A stretch of 64,000 nucleotides of DNA from an uncultured Oscillospiraceae bacterium (GCA_900757655.1 CAAEOT010000025.1:1-64000); one strand, 5' to 3'; positions 34,995 to 43,115 are shown, counted from the stretch's first letter. Program-made: numbers and translations. The notes: generated by a model not told the origin, from the letters alone.

Positions 34995-35558
34995 TCAGGC
35001 CTGCGGTTCGTATACCGGCAGATCCACATACGTTGGTGCGTGCTTCATGGCGGGGATGAGTACATCGATAGCGTCCGCCATGCGCAGCTTGAGCGTGGAG
35101 GTGTTGATGCACGGGTGGCAGCAGAGGTACGCATCCTTCAGCAGGTCGCGGTCGATGAGCAGGCGCACGCGCCCATCATGGTCATTCATCAGCCCCAGCA
35201 CGCTCACGGAGCCGGGGGTGATGTCCAGCAGCTCGAGCATATGCTCCGGCGCTGCGAATGACAGCCGCGCACTGCCGATCTGGTGCGAGAGATCCTTCGT
35301 GCGAAACGGCTTGTGCCCCGGCATCAGCAGCAGGTAAAATGCCGTCTGCTGCCGGTTCGTGAGGAAGAGATTCTTGCAGATCCCGGCACCGAGCACGTCC
35401 TCCACGGCGGCGCAGGCCTCGATCGTGTCGGCAGCGTCGTGATCGGCCCGGTCATAGGTGAGGCCCAGCCGGTCGAGCAGGTCATAGCAGCGCAGCTCCT
35501 TGTCCAGCCGCTGCCCGCTTGCTGGGCGGCCGTGATATAAATTCTGGTCAACATACAT
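34995..35558 (-). CDS. Prolyl-tRNA editing protein (YbaK/ProX family deacylase)
   Basis: Free-standing editing domains of this family hydrolyse mischarged tRNAs, typically Ala-tRNA-Pro (ProXp-ala/PrdX). The 187-residue protein shows the conserved KNLFLTNRQQTAFYLLLMPG (catalytic-type Lys near the middle), the SARLSFA segment and SVSVLGLMNDHDGRV. AAGGAG lies 5 bases before the ATG on the minus strand, and a divergent promoter serves it. The specific tRNA substrate cannot be fixed from sequence; Cys-tRNA-Pro activity is another family option. Confidence 0.86.
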   Translation of the reverse strand: MYVDQNLYHGRPASGQRLDKELRCYDLLDRLGLTYDRADHDAADTIEACAAVEDVLGAGICKNLFLTNRQQTAFYLLLMPGHKPFRTKDLSHQIGSARLSFAAPEHMLELLDITPGSVSVLGLMNDHDGRVRLLIDRDLLKDAYLCCHPCINTSTLKLRMADAIDVLIPAMKHAPTYVDLPVYEPQA

Positions 35559-35590
35559 GGCGGTAACTCCTTAAAAATCGGTCTGCCGCC

Positions 35591-35619
35591 ATTATAGCGG
35601 CTTTGGCGTGTGGGTTCAA
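35591..35619 (-). promoter_or_regulatory. Minus-strand promoter for the prolyl-tRNA editing gene
   Basis: On the minus strand TTGAAC (35619-35614) and TATAAT (35596-35591) are separated by 17 bases. It is arranged back to back with the plus-strand promoter at 35635. Confidence 0.75.
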
Positions 35620-35634
35620 GTCCCGCATGTCCGG

Positions 35635-35663
35635 TTGACAGGGCGGTGTGAAACAGGTACAAT
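35635..35663 (+). promoter_or_regulatory. Promoter for the HAD phosphatase gene
   Basis: TTGACA (35635-35640) and TACAAT (35658-35663) are separated by 17 bases. Confidence 0.8.
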
Positions 35664-35697
35664 ATACACTGTGAAACTGTGCAGAAAGGAACGTCCC

Positions 35698-36522
35698 ATG
35701 GCATATCAGCTCATCGCCGTCGATATGGACGGCACATTGCTCAATTCCAATAAGGAGATCACACCGCGCACGGAGGCTGCCGTTACCGCTGCACTCGCGC
35801 GCGGGTATCACGTCGTCATGACGACCGGCCGCTGCTACCGGCAGATCGTGCCGTACATGGCGCAGTTTCCGGTCATGCGCTATGCTATCACGTCCAGCGG
35901 TGCCGCCGTGGCTGACTGCGCGCAGGATCGGATCATTTCGGCGCAGGACCTCCCGGCAGATGTCGCGGCGGAGCTTGTCCGCGCGTTCGAGGGGCTCGAC
36001 GGCTTCCCGATCATCTTCTCCAATGGCGAGGCACTCTATCGTCCGGAGCTGCTTGATGATCCGCAGCGCTTTGGCATGGATGCCTATGTGGACAATTTCA
36101 AATCCCACTGTACGGCCTGTGAGACGATGGAGCAGTGCTTTCTCGCTGCGCCCTATCCGGTGGAGAAGCTGGACTTTTATTTCGTTGATTCTGCCGAGCG
36201 CGCCAGGTTTCTCGCGCGCGTGCAGGATGTGCACGCCTGGGTCGTCCCGTGCGAGAGCGCGGGTGTGGAGGTCAACGCCATCGGCGTCGATAAGGGGAGC
36301 GGTCTGCAGGCGCTGTGCCGCTGTCTGAACATCCCCATCAGCGCCACGATCGCCATCGGCGATTCGGAAAACGACCGCCCGCTCCTGCGGGACGCCGGTC
36401 TGCCGCTCGCGATGGGCAACGCCATCGCGGACGTGAAGGACGCGGCACGGTACGTCATGCCCGACTGTGACCATGACGGTGTGGCCGAGGCGATTGAGCG
36501 CTTTCTGCTTGCGCAAAGTTGA
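35698..36522 (+). CDS. Cof-type HAD-superfamily phosphatase
   Basis: A 274-residue cytosolic phosphatase of HAD subclass IIB, which acts on small phosphorylated metabolites such as sugar phosphates or FMN. It has the nucleophile motif VDMDGTLLNSNKEI, motif II TTGRCY, a cap domain, a Lys in GVDKGSGL, and the metal-binding GDSENDRPLLRDAG. AAAGGA precedes the ATG by about eight bases. The substrate cannot be inferred; cells carry many paralogues. It is transcribed from its own promoter. Confidence 0.9.
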   Translation: MAYQLIAVDMDGTLLNSNKEITPRTEAAVTAALARGYHVVMTTGRCYRQIVPYMAQFPVMRYAITSSGAAVADCAQDRIISAQDLPADVAAELVRAFEGLDGFPIIFSNGEALYRPELLDDPQRFGMDAYVDNFKSHCTACETMEQCFLAAPYPVEKLDFYFVDSAERARFLARVQDVHAWVVPCESAGVEVNAIGVDKGSGLQALCRCLNIPISATIAIGDSENDRPLLRDAGLPLAMGNAIADVKDAARYVMPDCDHDGVAEAIERFLLAQS

Positions 36523-36547
36523 CCGGGCGCGCGAAGCGTTGTATGAT
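36519..36547 (+). promoter_or_regulatory. Promoter for the sirtuin-tagA-tmk unit
   Basis: TTGACC (36519-36524) and TATGAT (36542-36547) are separated by 17 bases, starting at the HAD gene stop codon. Confidence 0.65.
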
Positions 36548-36591
36548 AAAAATGCCCCATTTGCGGGACAGTGTAACAGGAGGCAGTGTCC

Positions 36592-37305
36592 ATGGACAAC
36601 ATTCAGCAGCTGAAACAGTGGATCGACGGCAGCGACCGGATCGTGTTTTTCGGCGGTGCCGGCGTCTCGACCGAGAGCGGCATCCCGGATTTCCGCAGTG
36701 TGGATGGCCTGTATAACCAGAAATATGATTATCCGCCCGAGACGATCCTGAGCCACTCCTTCTTCATGGCGCACCCGGAGGAATACTACAAATTCCACCG
36801 TGACAAGCTCGTCGTTGACGGGGCCAGGCCCAACCGCGCCCACCTGCGCCTGGCGGAGCTGGAGCGCGAGGGCAAGCTGCAGGCGGTCATCACGCAGAAT
36901 ATCGACGGCCTGCATCAGGCGGCCGGGAGCAAAAATGTGCTCGAGCTGCATGGCAGCATCCACCGCTGCTACTGCATGCGCTGCGGCCGGCCGTATCCGG
37001 CGGAGCGCGTCAATCACGGCACCGGTGTGCCGCACTGTGACTGCGGCGGCATCATCCGGCCGGACATCGTGTTTTATGAGGAGTGCCTGGACGACGATGT
37101 CGTGTCCAGGGCAGTCCATTACATCCGCGAGGCGGAGGTGCTCATCGTCGGCGGCACGTCGCTGGCCGTGTACCCCGCAGCCGGACTTTTGAATTACTAC
37201 CGGGGCAATAAGCTGGTGCTCATCAACCGCAGCGCCACGCCGTATGACGATCAGGCGAATCTCATTATCCATGAGAAGATCGGCGAAGTCTTTGCCCAGG
37301 TATAA
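36592..37305 (+). CDS. NAD-dependent protein deacylase (sirtuin)
   Basis: Sirtuins remove acyl groups from lysines using NAD. The 237-residue protein has the NAD-binding GAGVSTESGIPDFRS, the catalytic His region TQNIDGLHQAAG and LELHGS, and a zinc-binding small domain with CYCMRCG and CDCGG. The ATG at 36592 follows AGGAGG by 8 bases and is preferred over GTG six bases earlier. Its short single-domain form fits the housekeeping CobB class rather than the larger Sir2 effectors of phage defence. A glycosyltransferase gene follows after 18 bases. Confidence 0.92.
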   Translation: MDNIQQLKQWIDGSDRIVFFGGAGVSTESGIPDFRSVDGLYNQKYDYPPETILSHSFFMAHPEEYYKFHRDKLVVDGARPNRAHLRLAELEREGKLQAVITQNIDGLHQAAGSKNVLELHGSIHRCYCMRCGRPYPAERVNHGTGVPHCDCGGIIRPDIVFYEECLDDDVVSRAVHYIREAEVLIVGGTSLAVYPAAGLLNYYRGNKLVLINRSATPYDDQANLIIHEKIGEVFAQV

Positions 37306-37323
37306 CGGAGGAAACAGGTTTTC

Positions 37324-38064
37324 ATGCGAATTGACGTAATGGGCGTCGGGTTTGACAGCCTGACGATGGATGAAGCGGTCGCGCGTGCGCGCGACCTGAT
37401 GGCGGAGCGGCGCGCGGCCTATGTCGTCACGCCGAATCCGGAGATCGTGATGCTCTGCCGCGAAGATCCTGCGGCCATGCAGGCCGTGCAGGGGGCGGAC
37501 CTTGTCCTGCCGGACGGCATCGGCGTGATCTACGGCGCAAAAATTCTCGGCACGCCGCTGCGCGCAAAGCTGCCGGGCATCGACTTCGCCTCGGCGCTGA
37601 TGGCACAGATGGGGCAGGAGGGCAAGAGCGTGTTCCTGCTCGGTGCCAAGCCCGGTGTCGCAGATGCGGCGGCGGAGAAAATGCGCGCGCGCTTTCCCGG
37701 CCTCGTCATCGCCGGGACGAACGACGGCTATTTTCAGGATGATGACCCCGTGGTGGAAAAAATCAACGCCGCGCATCCGGATCTGCTGCTCGTGTGCCTC
37801 GGCGCGCCGAAGCAGGAGCTCTGGATGCAGCGCAACGCACCGCGTCTGCGCGTCGGCCTCATGGCCGGTCTCGGCGGCAGTCTGGACGTGTTCGCCGGCA
37901 ATGTCAAGCGCGCGCCGAAGTTTTTCCAAAAGCTCGGGCTCGAGTGGTTTTACCGGCTCCTCAAGGAACCGAAGCGCATCGGCCGCATGATGAAGCTGCC
38001 GAAATTCCTGTTTGCGGCCATCGGCTGCAAGCTCCGGGGGAAGAAACGCCATGGCGAAGGGTAA
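37324..38064 (+). CDS. WecG/TagA/CpsF-family glycosyltransferase
   Basis: Family GT26 enzymes add a second sugar (commonly N-acetylmannosamine) to undecaprenyl-diphosphate-GlcNAc, starting teichoic acids or other wall polymers. The 246-residue protein has VVTPNPEIVMLCRED, VLPDGIGVIYGAK, the LLVCLGAPKQELWM segment, and a C-terminal basic amphipathic tail (FYRLLKEPKRIGRM) thought to bind the membrane. No other wall-polymer genes are adjacent, but an LCP ligase lies 6 kb upstream. It overlaps tmk by 14 bases. Confidence 0.92.
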   Translation: MRIDVMGVGFDSLTMDEAVARARDLMAERRAAYVVTPNPEIVMLCREDPAAMQAVQGADLVLPDGIGVIYGAKILGTPLRAKLPGIDFASALMAQMGQEGKSVFLLGAKPGVADAAAEKMRARFPGLVIAGTNDGYFQDDDPVVEKINAAHPDLLLVCLGAPKQELWMQRNAPRLRVGLMAGLGGSLDVFAGNVKRAPKFFQKLGLEWFYRLLKEPKRIGRMMKLPKFLFAAIGCKLRGKKRHGEG

Positions 38065-38719
38065 ACTGATTGTACTGGAGGGCATTGACGGCAGCGGAAA
38101 ATCCGCGCAGTACCGCCGCCTGTGCGCTCGCTTTGACGAGATGGGCATGGCCTATCACCACATCGTCTTTCCGCGCTACGACCAGGAGTCGTCGGCGCTC
38201 ATCCGCATGTATCTCAACGGCGCGTTCGGCGCGCACCCGTCGGATGTCAATGCGTACGCCGCGTCCACGTTCTTTGCGGTCGACCGCTACGCGTCTTACC
38301 GCACCGACTGGGGCGAGATCTATGAAAACGGTGGCCTGATCCTCTCAGACCGCTACACGACTTCGAACGCCATCCATCAGGGTTCCAAGCTCCCGGAGGC
38401 GGAGCTGCCGGCTTTCTTCGACTGGCTGTACGATCTGGAGTATGGCAAGATGGGCCTGCCGCGTCCGGATCTGGTGCTCTATCTGGATGTCGACCTGCCG
38501 ACCTCGCTCAAGCGGATGCAGCACCGGCAGGAAAAGCACAACACCAAGGCCGATATTCACGAGCAGGACGTGGCCTATCTGGAAAACTGCCTGCGTATCG
38601 GCCGCCTCGCTGCCGCGCATTACGGCTGGACGGTCGTGCCGTTCATGAAAGACGGCGCGGAGCGCGAGCTGGAAGAAAAGCACGAGGAGATCTTCTCCAT
38701 CATCCGCAGCGCGCTGTGA
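38051..38719 (+). CDS. tmk: Thymidylate kinase
   Basis: Phosphorylates dTMP to dTDP. The 222-residue protein has P-loop EGIDGSGKSAQ, a DRY-type segment LSDRYTTSNAIHQG, and LVLYLDVD. Compared with the E. coli enzyme it carries an insert-rich clostridial form (HHIVFPRYDQESSALIRMYL), so a broader deoxynucleoside monophosphate kinase role is possible. The ATG at 38051 lies inside the end of the glycosyltransferase gene. It overlaps the next gene by GTGA. Confidence 0.87.
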   Translation: MAKGKLIVLEGIDGSGKSAQYRRLCARFDEMGMAYHHIVFPRYDQESSALIRMYLNGAFGAHPSDVNAYAASTFFAVDRYASYRTDWGEIYENGGLILSDRYTTSNAIHQGSKLPEAELPAFFDWLYDLEYGKMGLPRPDLVLYLDVDLPTSLKRMQHRQEKHNTKADIHEQDVAYLENCLRIGRLAAAHYGWTVVPFMKDGAERELEEKHEEIFSIIRSAL

Positions 38720-39324
38720 GCATTTCCGGGGAAAAGGCTGCCCTGCGCGCGGACCTGCGCGCCCGGCTTTCACAGGGCGACCCGGCAGATCACGCCGCGT
38801 GTGATGTGCGCATCACACAGCAGGTGCTCTCGCTGCCGGCGTTTCAGGCAGCGGAGCGGATTTTTGCCTACTGCAGTGTTGTGCCCGAGGTGGACACGCA
38901 TGCCATCCTTGCGCAGGCGCGGCGCTGCGGCAAAACGGTCGCGCTCCCGGTCACACAGCCGGATGGGAAGATGCAGTTTGCGCGCTATGACGGTGTGCTC
39001 GTGCCCGGACGCTACGGCATTCCGGAACCGCCGCGCAGCGCGCAGGTTATGCTGCCGCAGCCCGGCGACCTGGTGCTCGTCCCGGCGCTGGCATATGACC
39101 GCGCGGGGCGGCGCCTTGGCCGCGGAGGCGGGTACTATGACCGCTTTCTGTCGTGCGTGGACTGCTGCACCGTCGGCCTGATCCGCGCGGCATTCTTGTT
39201 CGATACGCTGCCGGCCGAATGGAACGATGTGCCGGTTTCTGCCGTCATAACCGAGGATGGCGTTTTGCTCCCACAGGAAAAACCGGGGCTCCCGGAGGAG
39301 CCCCGATCGATACCGACCCGTTAG
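38716..39324 (+). CDS. 5-formyltetrahydrofolate cyclo-ligase
   Basis: Converts 5-formyl-THF to methenyl-THF with ATP, returning a storage folate to one-carbon metabolism. The 202-residue protein begins with a family-typical basic helix (EKAALRADLRARL), and has PQPGDLVLVPALAYDRAGRRLGRGGG followed by YYDRFL, the diagnostic folate/ATP motif. The GTG start at 38716 overlaps the tmk stop, so it is likely coupled. Its last bases overlap the stop codon of a minus-strand small gene, and its 3' end contains that gene's terminator. Confidence 0.92.
   Translation: MSISGEKAALRADLRARLSQGDPADHAACDVRITQQVLSLPAFQAAERIFAYCSVVPEVDTHAILAQARRCGKTVALPVTQPDGKMQFARYDGVLVPGRYGIPEPPRSAQVMLPQPGDLVLVPALAYDRAGRRLGRGGGYYDRFLSCVDCCTVGLIRAAFLFDTLPAEWNDVPVSAVITEDGVLLPQEKPGLPEEPRSIPTR
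39273..39305 (-). terminator. Minus-strand terminator inside the formyl-THF ligase gene
   Basis: Read on the minus strand, CGGGGCTCC pairs with GGAGCCCCG (39305-39297 and 39292-39284) across four bases, followed by GTTTTTCC. It suits the 41-codon antisense gene. Confidence 0.75.
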
Positions 39325-39446
39325 CAGCCGCAGCCGCAGCCGTTATTGTTGTTCTCGCAGCCACAGTTGCCCCAGCCGCCGCAGCAGAAGAGCAGGATCA
39401 GAATGAGGATGATCCAGAGACAGCTATTATTATTTCCGCAGCACAT
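39321..39446 (-). CDS. Small Cys/Asn/Gly-rich membrane peptide (41 residues)
   Basis: The predicted peptide starts MCCGNNNSC, has one hydrophobic segment of about twelve residues (LWIILILILLF, residues 10-20), and ends in a Cys/Gly/Asn-rich tail (NNNNGCGCGC). Ten of its 41 residues are Cys. On the minus strand AGAAAGGG lies some ten bases before the ATG, and a strong terminator lies 16 bases after the stop. Layout (short hydrophobic core plus Gly-rich tail) resembles small sporulation or coat peptides of the YjcZ kind, but this is only resemblance. I found no clear promoter. The stop overlaps the opposite gene's stop by three bases. Confidence 0.65.
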   Translation of the reverse strand: MCCGNNNSCLWIILILILLFCCGGWGNCGCENNNNGCGCGC

Positions 39447-39649
39447 AACCAAAACCCTTTCTCCGCGCAACTGATTTTTGCGTGGCCAGATCCCGCGCGG
39501 TGCATGGATCTGGCGCGATGTTTTCCGGCGTAGCCGGAGAAACGGCGCCGTTTCCGTCCGTCGCCTTATCTTATGCCCCTCGGGGCAGGGGGGTTCCTCC
39601 GCCAAGCGGGCGGCAGGGACGAATTCCATGTTGACAGGGAGACCGAACC

Positions 39650-41362
39650 ATGTCTGATCACTTTAAGAACTTTGATGAGCTGTTCCGCGATGAGCGGGAT
39701 TCGTCCCGTCCGCAGCGTCCGGCCCAGCAGCGTCCGGCAGCTGCACAGCCTGCCCGCCGCCGCCCGGCCCAGCCGCGTCCGGTGCAGCCGGAGGGACAGC
39801 GTCCCGCACGCCCGGCCCAGCCGCGTCCGGTGCAGCCGGAAGGACAGCGCCCCGCGCGTCCGGCCCAACCGCGTCCGGTGCAGCCGGAGGGGCAGCAGCG
39901 TCCCGCGCGCCCGGCTCAGCCGCGTCCGGTGCAGCCGGAGGGACAACGGCCTGCTCATCCGGCGCGTCCGGATGCCCAGCAGCGCGCGGCTGCACATCCG
40001 CACGCCGTGCAGCCGGAGGGGCAGCAGCGTCCTGTCCGTCCCCGTCCCGCGCAGCCGCATGCCCAGGCCCGCCCGGAGCAGTCTCGGGATCTGCACGCCG
40101 AACAGCCGCAGCGGCCGGTCCGTCCGCGCCCGGAGGGCCAGCAGACGCACGCCGTGCGGCCGCGGCCGGTCTCGCGCCCTGCACCGGAGGCGGAGGTGCA
40201 GGCAGAGCCCATCGAGCGCCCTGTACGCCCGGCTGAGCCGGAAGTGCCGCGCCGCGCCGGACGCAGCGGCTGTCTTGGCGGCCTGATCTATTTTGCCTTT
40301 GTCGTCAGCATCAGCATCATTCTCGCCTGTGTCGGCTGGATGGCGGCGTCGGACGTGCTCGCGCTCAACAAAGAGCCGGTCACGGCGACGGTCACGCTCG
40401 ACAAGGCCGAGTTCAAGGATGTTACCATTTCGTACACGGATGCCGAGGGCAACGCCAAGGAGCGCTCCGGCCATCAGGTGAGCGTAGGCTATGTGGCGAA
40501 GCAGCTCAAGGATGCCGGCATCATCAAGTACAAGGGCCTCTTTGAGCTCTACTGCAGCGTCTCGCACGCGAAAACGAAGATCGACCCCGGCACGTACGAG
40601 CTGAGCACGAACTATGATTACCGTGCCCTCGTCAAGAAGATGCAGGTCGGCTCCGGCGCCATGGTCACGACCAAGGTCACCATTCCCGAGGGCTATACGA
40701 TGGAGCAGATCTTCCACAAGCTCGAGGATGAAAACGTCTGCTCGTATGACGACCTCATGGACGCGGCAGCCAATTATTCGTACAACTACTCGTTCATCGA
40801 CCAGAGTATGCAGGGCGATGCCAAGCGCCTTGAGGGCTTCCTGTTCCCGGACACGTATGAGTTCTATCAGGGCATGCAGGCATCGAGCGCCATCAATAAG
40901 TTCCTGGAGAACTTCCACGACCGTCTCACGGCCGAGATGCTCGAAAAGGCGGACGAGCGCGGCATGACCATGCAGGAGGTCGTCACGGTCGCATCCATGA
41001 TTGAGAAGGAAGCGGCCAACGACGATGAGCGCGCCATGATCGCCGCCGTCATCTATAACCGCATCGAAGCGGGCATGCCGCTGCAGATCGACTCGACGAT
41101 CATGTATGTTCTGCCGGAGCACAAGGATGTCCTCACCGTGGAGGATACGAAGATCGACAGCCCGTATAACACCTATCAGAACAAGGGCCTGCCGCCCACG
41201 CCGATCGCGAACCCCGGCCTTGCGTCCATCAAGGCGACGCTCTCGCCGGCGAGCACGCAGGCGCTGTACTACGCGCTCGACGCCGAGTCCGGCACGCACA
41301 AGTTCTTCACGAACTACGGCGAGTTCCAGGCGTTCGTGGCCAAACAGAGTTATTCACAATAA
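39650..41362 (+). CDS. mltG: Endolytic murein transglycosylase MltG (YceG-like) with repeat-rich N-terminal tail
   Basis: MltG cleaves nascent glycan strands at the membrane and sets their length. The 570-residue protein has a Pro/Gln/Arg-rich cytoplasmic tail (residues about 18-200) with four copies of a 16-17 residue unit (residues 38-99), one membrane segment (about 208-232), and the extracellular YceG/LysM-like domain with the catalytic Glu in MIEKEA, plus LQIDSTIMYVL and NTYQNKGLPPTPIANPG. AGGGAG lies before the ATG. It is followed at 13 bases by a U32 gene, as in Bacillus. The tail roughly doubles the usual N-terminal region. Confidence 0.93.
   Translation: MSDHFKNFDELFRDERDSSRPQRPAQQRPAAAQPARRRPAQPRPVQPEGQRPARPAQPRPVQPEGQRPARPAQPRPVQPEGQQRPARPAQPRPVQPEGQRPAHPARPDAQQRAAAHPHAVQPEGQQRPVRPRPAQPHAQARPEQSRDLHAEQPQRPVRPRPEGQQTHAVRPRPVSRPAPEAEVQAEPIERPVRPAEPEVPRRAGRSGCLGGLIYFAFVVSISIILACVGWMAASDVLALNKEPVTATVTLDKAEFKDVTISYTDAEGNAKERSGHQVSVGYVAKQLKDAGIIKYKGLFELYCSVSHAKTKIDPGTYELSTNYDYRALVKKMQVGSGAMVTTKVTIPEGYTMEQIFHKLEDENVCSYDDLMDAAANYSYNYSFIDQSMQGDAKRLEGFLFPDTYEFYQGMQASSAINKFLENFHDRLTAEMLEKADERGMTMQEVVTVASMIEKEAANDDERAMIAAVIYNRIEAGMPLQIDSTIMYVLPEHKDVLTVEDTKIDSPYNTYQNKGLPPTPIANPGLASIKATLSPASTQALYYALDAESGTHKFFTNYGEFQAFVAKQSYSQ
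39761..39946 (+). repeat. In-frame tandem repeat coding for Pro/Gln/Arg units in mltG
   Basis: Four copies of a 39-base core coding RPAQPRPVQPEGQ occur at 48, 48 and 51 base intervals. Codon-level differences between copies show some age. Confidence 0.9.
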
Positions 41363-41375
41363 GCGGGGTTGATTC

Positions 41376-42635
41376 ATGAACAAACCGGAATTGTTATGCC
41401 CTGCCGGAGATCTGGAGCGCCTGCAAATGGCGCTCCATTTCGGTGCAGATGCAGTATATCTGGCCGGGGCGCAGTTCGGCATGCGCGCCGGAGCCGAAAA
41501 TTTCACGCCGGACGGCATCCGCGCGGCCGTGCAGCTTGCGCACGCGCAGGGCGCCGCCGTGCACGTGACGTGCAACACATTGCCGCGTGATGACGAGATG
41601 GTGCAGCTGCCGGCGTATCTGGAGCTGCTCGACGATGCGGGGGTGGATGCGATCATCGCGGCCGATCTCGGCGTTATTACGCTTGCCAAGCGCTATGCGC
41701 CGCACGTCGCGCTGCACGTCAGCACGCAGTTCGGCGTGGTCAATTCGGCGGCGGCCGCGGCGCTGCATGACCTCGGCGCGCAGCGGGTCGTGCTCGCGCG
41801 CGAGCTCTCGCTCGCCGAGATCACCGCCATCCGCGCCCACACGCCGCCCGAGCTGGAGCTCGAGGCGTTTGTGCACGGGGCGATGTGCGTGTCGTTTTCC
41901 GGTCGCTGCCTGCTGTCGAACTACCTCACCGGGCGCGATGCCAACCGCGGCCGTTGCGCCCAGCCCTGCCGCTGGAAGTACGGCCTCACGGAGTCCAAGC
42001 GCCCGGGTCAGGTGTTCGACATCACGGAAGATGAACGGGGGACGTACATCTTCAATTCCCGCGACATGTGCATGATCGACCACCTGCCGGAGCTGCTGGC
42101 AGCCGGCATCACGAGCCTGAAGATCGAGGGGCGCACCAAGAGCGCCTATTACGTCGGCGCGGTCACGAATGCCTACCGCCACGCGCTCGATGATGCCATC
42201 GCCGGGCGTCCGCTCGACCCGGTCTGGCAGCGCGAGGTGCTTCAGATCAGCCACCGCCCGTACAGCACCGGGTTCTATTTCGGTCAGCCGGGGCAGTATA
42301 CGGCAAACTCCGCCTACTTTGCCGGGGCGGAGGTCTGCGCCGTCGTGGAGGGCACTGCGCCCGATGGGCGCGCCGTGCTGACGCAGCGCAACAAGTTTGC
42401 CGTCGGCGATACGCTTGAGCTGATTACGAGCACCGATGCGCCTGTGACCTTTACGGCGCAGGACCTGCGTGACGGGGACGGCGAGGCGCTTGAGACCGTG
42501 CCGCACCCGATGCAGCGCTTTACCATGCCGCTGCCGTGCAAGGCAGCGCCTTTGTCGCTTGTGCGGCGGAAATTACCCGCCGAAACGGTTGACATCCGGC
42601 TCGAATGTGGTAGAATAAAAGAATCCAGAACATAA
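41376..42635 (+). CDS. Peptidase U32-family protein, probable tRNA hydroxylation protein (TrhP-like)
   Basis: U32 proteins such as TrhP are needed for 5-hydroxyuridine at tRNA position 34 and use prephenate-linked chemistry; most are not proven peptidases. The 419-residue protein starts ELLCPAGDLERLQMAL and has FVHGAMCVSFSGRCLLSNYL followed by GRDANRGRCAQPCRW, the Cys-bearing U32 signature. It follows mltG as in Bacillus yrrL-yrrN/O. The promoter of the alaS T-box lies within its last 50 bases. Which U32 subgroup (TrhP, RlhA, UbiU-like) it belongs to needs a tree. Confidence 0.88.
   Translation: MNKPELLCPAGDLERLQMALHFGADAVYLAGAQFGMRAGAENFTPDGIRAAVQLAHAQGAAVHVTCNTLPRDDEMVQLPAYLELLDDAGVDAIIAADLGVITLAKRYAPHVALHVSTQFGVVNSAAAAALHDLGAQRVVLARELSLAEITAIRAHTPPELELEAFVHGAMCVSFSGRCLLSNYLTGRDANRGRCAQPCRWKYGLTESKRPGQVFDITEDERGTYIFNSRDMCMIDHLPELLAAGITSLKIEGRTKSAYYVGAVTNAYRHALDDAIAGRPLDPVWQREVLQISHRPYSTGFYFGQPGQYTANSAYFAGAEVCAVVEGTAPDGRAVLTQRNKFAVGDTLELITSTDAPVTFTAQDLRDGDGEALETVPHPMQRFTMPLPCKAAPLSLVRRKLPAETVDIRLECGRIKESRT
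42589..42616 (+). promoter_or_regulatory. Promoter of the T-box leader
   Basis: TTGACA (42589-42594) and TAGAAT (42611-42616), 16 bases apart, lie inside the 3' end of the U32 gene. Confidence 0.75.
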
Positions 42636-42860
42636 CGCTTTGATGGAGAAAAGCTGTGCAGCACCCGGTCGGCAGAGAGAAGGGGACGGTGGAAGCCCTT
42701 CGACCGGCAGCATGGCGGCCGCTCCGGAGCGGCCTGGGACGACCGGGACGTCTGTCCGCGTTAAGGACGACTTGAGACGCCGCGTGAGCGGCAATCAGGG
42801 TGGTACCGTGAATGCTCGAATGCCTTCGCCCCTGTCCATGGGGTGGAGGCATCTTTTTTT
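42623..42860 (+). promoter_or_regulatory. T-box riboswitch (alanine)
   Basis: The T-box motif AGGGTGGTACCGTG is at 42797-42810. Its TGGT can pair with a tRNA end ACCA, which fits tRNA-Ala. The leader has an AGAGAGAA internal loop within a CCGGTCG/CGACCGG stem, and a strong hairpin (GGCCGCT/AGCGGCC). The terminator stem runs 42820-42832 with 42840-42852 and is followed by seven Ts. Uncharged tRNA-Ala should stabilise the antiterminator and permit transcription of the zinc-ribbon gene and alaS. I could not fix the specifier codon with certainty; a GCC in the segment near 42713-42722 is a candidate. Confidence 0.9.
42820..42860 (+). terminator. Terminator arm of the alanine T-box
   Basis: A 13-pair stem with two G-U pairs and a seven-base loop is followed by a T-run. 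It competes with the T-box antiterminator. Confidence 0.88.
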
Positions 42861-42875
42861 GAAAGGAGACGTGTT

Positions 42876-43082
42876 ATGGACTGTCTGCGTTGTCACAGTG
42901 AGATGGAGCATCTGGGGCATGAGTCCCTGCAGCTCGGGCAATACGGTTTTTTGACCGGCCACCTGTCCAACCTCTTTTCCGGTGCGCTGGAGGTCGATAT
43001 TTATGCCTGCAGGCACTGCGGCAAGCTGGAGTTTTACCGCGCGGACGCGCCTAGCCTTTCCGAGCGGCTGCAAAAAGAGTGA
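42876..43082 (+). CDS. Small zinc-ribbon-like protein (68 residues) in the alaS operon
   Basis: A 68-residue protein with two CxxC knuckles (CLRC at residues 3-6 and CRHC near residue 50) separated by about 45 residues, which should bind one zinc ion. Between them lie a Gly/Leu-rich linker and ALEVDIYACRHCGKLEFY. AAAGGAG lies 7 bases before the ATG. It is the first gene after the T-box terminator, 33 bases before alaS. I do not recognise a named family. Its place suggests a role linked to alanyl-tRNA supply or simply co-transcription. Confidence 0.8.
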   Translation: MDCLRCHSEMEHLGHESLQLGQYGFLTGHLSNLFSGALEVDIYACRHCGKLEFYRADAPSLSERLQKE

Positions 43083-43115
43083 AGCAAGAGAATTTGAATT
43101 GGAGGATAGATGATT

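Noticed and set aside
36592..37305. Sirtuin gene as part of a phage-defence system
   Set aside because: It is a short single-domain deacylase with intact zinc Cys pairs and housekeeping neighbours; no partner effector is present.
39761..39946. Regular 48-base repeats that could be taken for a CRISPR array
   Set aside because: The repeats are contiguous, in frame with mltG, and have no unique spacers or cas genes.
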